NCBI GenBank assembly: GCA_016722635.1
Contig: JADKIX010000003.1
Location: 372,001 to 436,000 of the forward strand
From: Rhodospirillaceae bacterium
GTDB lineage: Bacteria > Pseudomonadota > Alphaproteobacteria > JAEUKQ01
Direction of reading: 5' to 3'
Length of the DNA stretch: 64,000 bases
A model generated the notes under the pieces. The model had not been told where the DNA came from and made no database searches. It saw only the letters and a program-made list of their open reading frames with translations. Positions 62,987 to 64,000 of the stretch are shown one piece after another. The position numbers and the translations under genes were made by a program. The first letter of the stretch is position 1, and each line of letters begins with the position of its first letter.

Positions 62987-63721
62987 ATGATGACCCAGTC
63001 ACCTGTCATACGTACCGCCATGATTTTAGCCGCAGGCTACGCCACCCGGTTACGGCCCATATCAACCCATATGCCCAAAGCCATGGTTCCCATTTTGGGA
63101 AAACCCATTCTCGGCTATATCCTTGACCGCTTAAAAGAAGTCAATCTTGAAGAAGTGGTCATTAACAGCCATCATTTGGCAGACCATTTACACCAATATC
63201 TTGCCCGTCAAACCGGTATTAAAATCACCCTAAGCGAAGAAAAAGAAATTTTGGAAACAGGCGGCGGGGTCAAACAAGCATTGCCTTTGCTGGACAACCA
63301 GCCTTTTTATGTCATTAATGGCAAAATTATTTGGTTTAATGCCAGCCATAACGCCTTGCGGCATCTTGCCGGGCAGTGGGATGATACCAAAATGGATGTT
63401 TTGCTTTTATTGCAACCGGTAATCAAGGCGGTTGGGTATCACGCGGCCGGGGATTTCCATTTATTTGCAGATGGCACCGTAAAGCGCCGGGAGGATGGGG
63501 AGGTAGCCCCTTTCGTTTTCAGCGGCATCCAAATTATCCACCCAAGATTATTTGACACAAGCCCTACAGGGAAATTCTCCTTGAATGTCTTATATGATCA
63601 AGCGATTGCCAACCAACGTTTATATGCCGTCCGGCATGACGGTGAATGGTTGCATGTCAGTACGCCGCAAGATATCAAGGAAGTTGAAAATTACCTAAAA
63701 ACCAAGCATCGGAACGGTTAA
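62987..63721 (+). CDS. murU: MurNAc-1-phosphate uridylyltransferase MurU
   Basis: MurU makes UDP-MurNAc from MurNAc-1-phosphate, bypassing MurA/MurB in cell-wall recycling. The 244-residue nucleotidyltransferase has AMILAAGYATRLRPIS (GxxRLRP), HMPKAMVPILGKPIL, ETGGGVKQALPLL and WLHVSTPQDIKEVENYL at the C-terminus. It starts 9 bases after amgK; an ATG one codon later is an alternative. The active-site segment contains NGKIIWF where relatives have N-x-D; the loss of this Asp could impair metal binding. Confidence 0.92.
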   Translation: MMTQSPVIRTAMILAAGYATRLRPISTHMPKAMVPILGKPILGYILDRLKEVNLEEVVINSHHLADHLHQYLARQTGIKITLSEEKEILETGGGVKQALPLLDNQPFYVINGKIIWFNASHNALRHLAGQWDDTKMDVLLLLQPVIKAVGYHAAGDFHLFADGTVKRREDGEVAPFVFSGIQIIHPRLFDTSPTGKFSLNVLYDQAIANQRLYAVRHDGEWLHVSTPQDIKEVENYLKTKHRNG

Positions 63722-63742
63722 AAAATTGAACCCATTGACGGC

Positions 63743-64000
63743 ATGACCTTATATTATACCCCACCCGGTTATTCCTCGATCCAATTACTGGCGGATTATA
63801 TTACCGATGAGACGAAGAATGACCCCTTGTCGATGGCCAAGGCGATTATTTTTCTGCCTAACCGGCGTTCTTGCCGCTTTTTACAAGCAGCGCTTTTGGA
63901 AAAAACCCCTAGCGCTGCCGCGATCCTTTTGCCAAGAATTTTGCCCATCTCTGATGTGAAAATTGATACGCCCATTCCCGGATTATTGCCAAATTTCTTA
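63743..64000 (+). CDS. addB: Double-strand break repair protein AddB, N-terminal part (cut by window edge)
   Basis: AddB with AddA forms the AddAB helicase-nuclease that processes double-strand breaks. The plus strand from ATG 63743 gives MTLYYTPPGYSSIQLLADY, then AIIFLPNRRSCRFLQAALLE and LLPRILPISDV, the usual N-terminus of alphaproteobacterial AddB. The frame is open to the window end. It lies 21 bases after murU, keeping the order tsaE-amgK-murU-addB known in the class. Confidence 0.88.
   Translation, partial: MTLYYTPPGYSSIQLLADYITDETKNDPLSMAKAIIFLPNRRSCRFLQAALLEKTPSAAAILLPRILPISDVKIDTPIPGLLPNFL

Overview
The window is AT-rich chromosomal DNA of an alphaproteobacterium. The evidence is gene content and order: a complete nuoA-N operon running straight into birA-coaX-rnj-mce-DUF1467; a chvI-chvG-rapZ-EIIA-HPr-ahcY block; a DivL-type pseudo-kinase next to tsaE and the amgK-murU-addB genes; aerobic-pathway cobalamin genes (cobN, cobO, cobQ, cobU, cobC/D, cobW); and coq7 and dsbB. 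I cannot name a genus. The mixture of biosynthetic, two-component and cell-wall recycling genes looks free-living or facultatively associated rather than a strongly reduced endosymbiont.

Layout. 1-7653: late cobalamin (vitamin B12) genes, cobU-cobW-cobN-cobO-cobQ on the minus strand with cobC/D divergent. 7799-10078: envelope genes, a DegP/HtrA protease and the MlaA lipoprotein. 10474-14640: two tRNA genes, hisS, a small monooxygenase-fold protein, a purine permease and an IS1595-type transposase scrap. 14672-32907: one long minus-strand transcription unit, complex I (nuoA-N) followed by birA, coaX, RNase J, methylmalonyl-CoA epimerase and DUF1467, with a good promoter at 32944-32971. 33456-36733: guaB-guaA, with a duplicated guaA 3' end flanking an acetyltransferase gene. 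37070-42635: a complete type II-C CRISPR-Cas system. 42639-43103: an internally deleted IS3-type element beside the array. 43369-50058: HNH nuclease, coq7, dsbB, a DedA/YqaA-type membrane protein, an FAH-family hydrolase and a 1192-residue fused flavoprotein. 50271-56594: an FKBP, tRNA-Arg, ChvI/ChvG, RapZ, PTS-Ntr components and ahcY. 56798-64000: divL, an IS1595-derived miniature element, argC, a TrxR-type ferredoxin reductase, tsaE, a broken amgK, murU and the start of addB.

The CRISPR locus is the most interesting part. Cas9 (1063 aa, all nuclease residues present), Cas1 and Cas2 are on the plus strand. The tracrRNA lies upstream of cas9 on the minus strand; its anti-repeat matches the CRISPR repeat at 29 of 36 positions. 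The 13-repeat array is also read on the minus strand, toward cas2, where a hairpin with a T-run ends it. Read in that sense each repeat ends in a perfect TATAAT, so every spacer may have its own promoter. Spacer lengths range from 14 to 34 nt although the repeats are almost identical, which is abnormal.

Other points: the guaA 3' end is duplicated with only synonymous changes around a GNAT gene; IMP dehydrogenase lacks its CBS domains; hprK is missing from its usual place between chvG and rapZ; and nuoN (one) and amgK (two) contain frameshifts. The nuoN shift, the first amgK shift and a one-base loss in one CRISPR repeat lie at homopolymers, so sequencing error must be considered.
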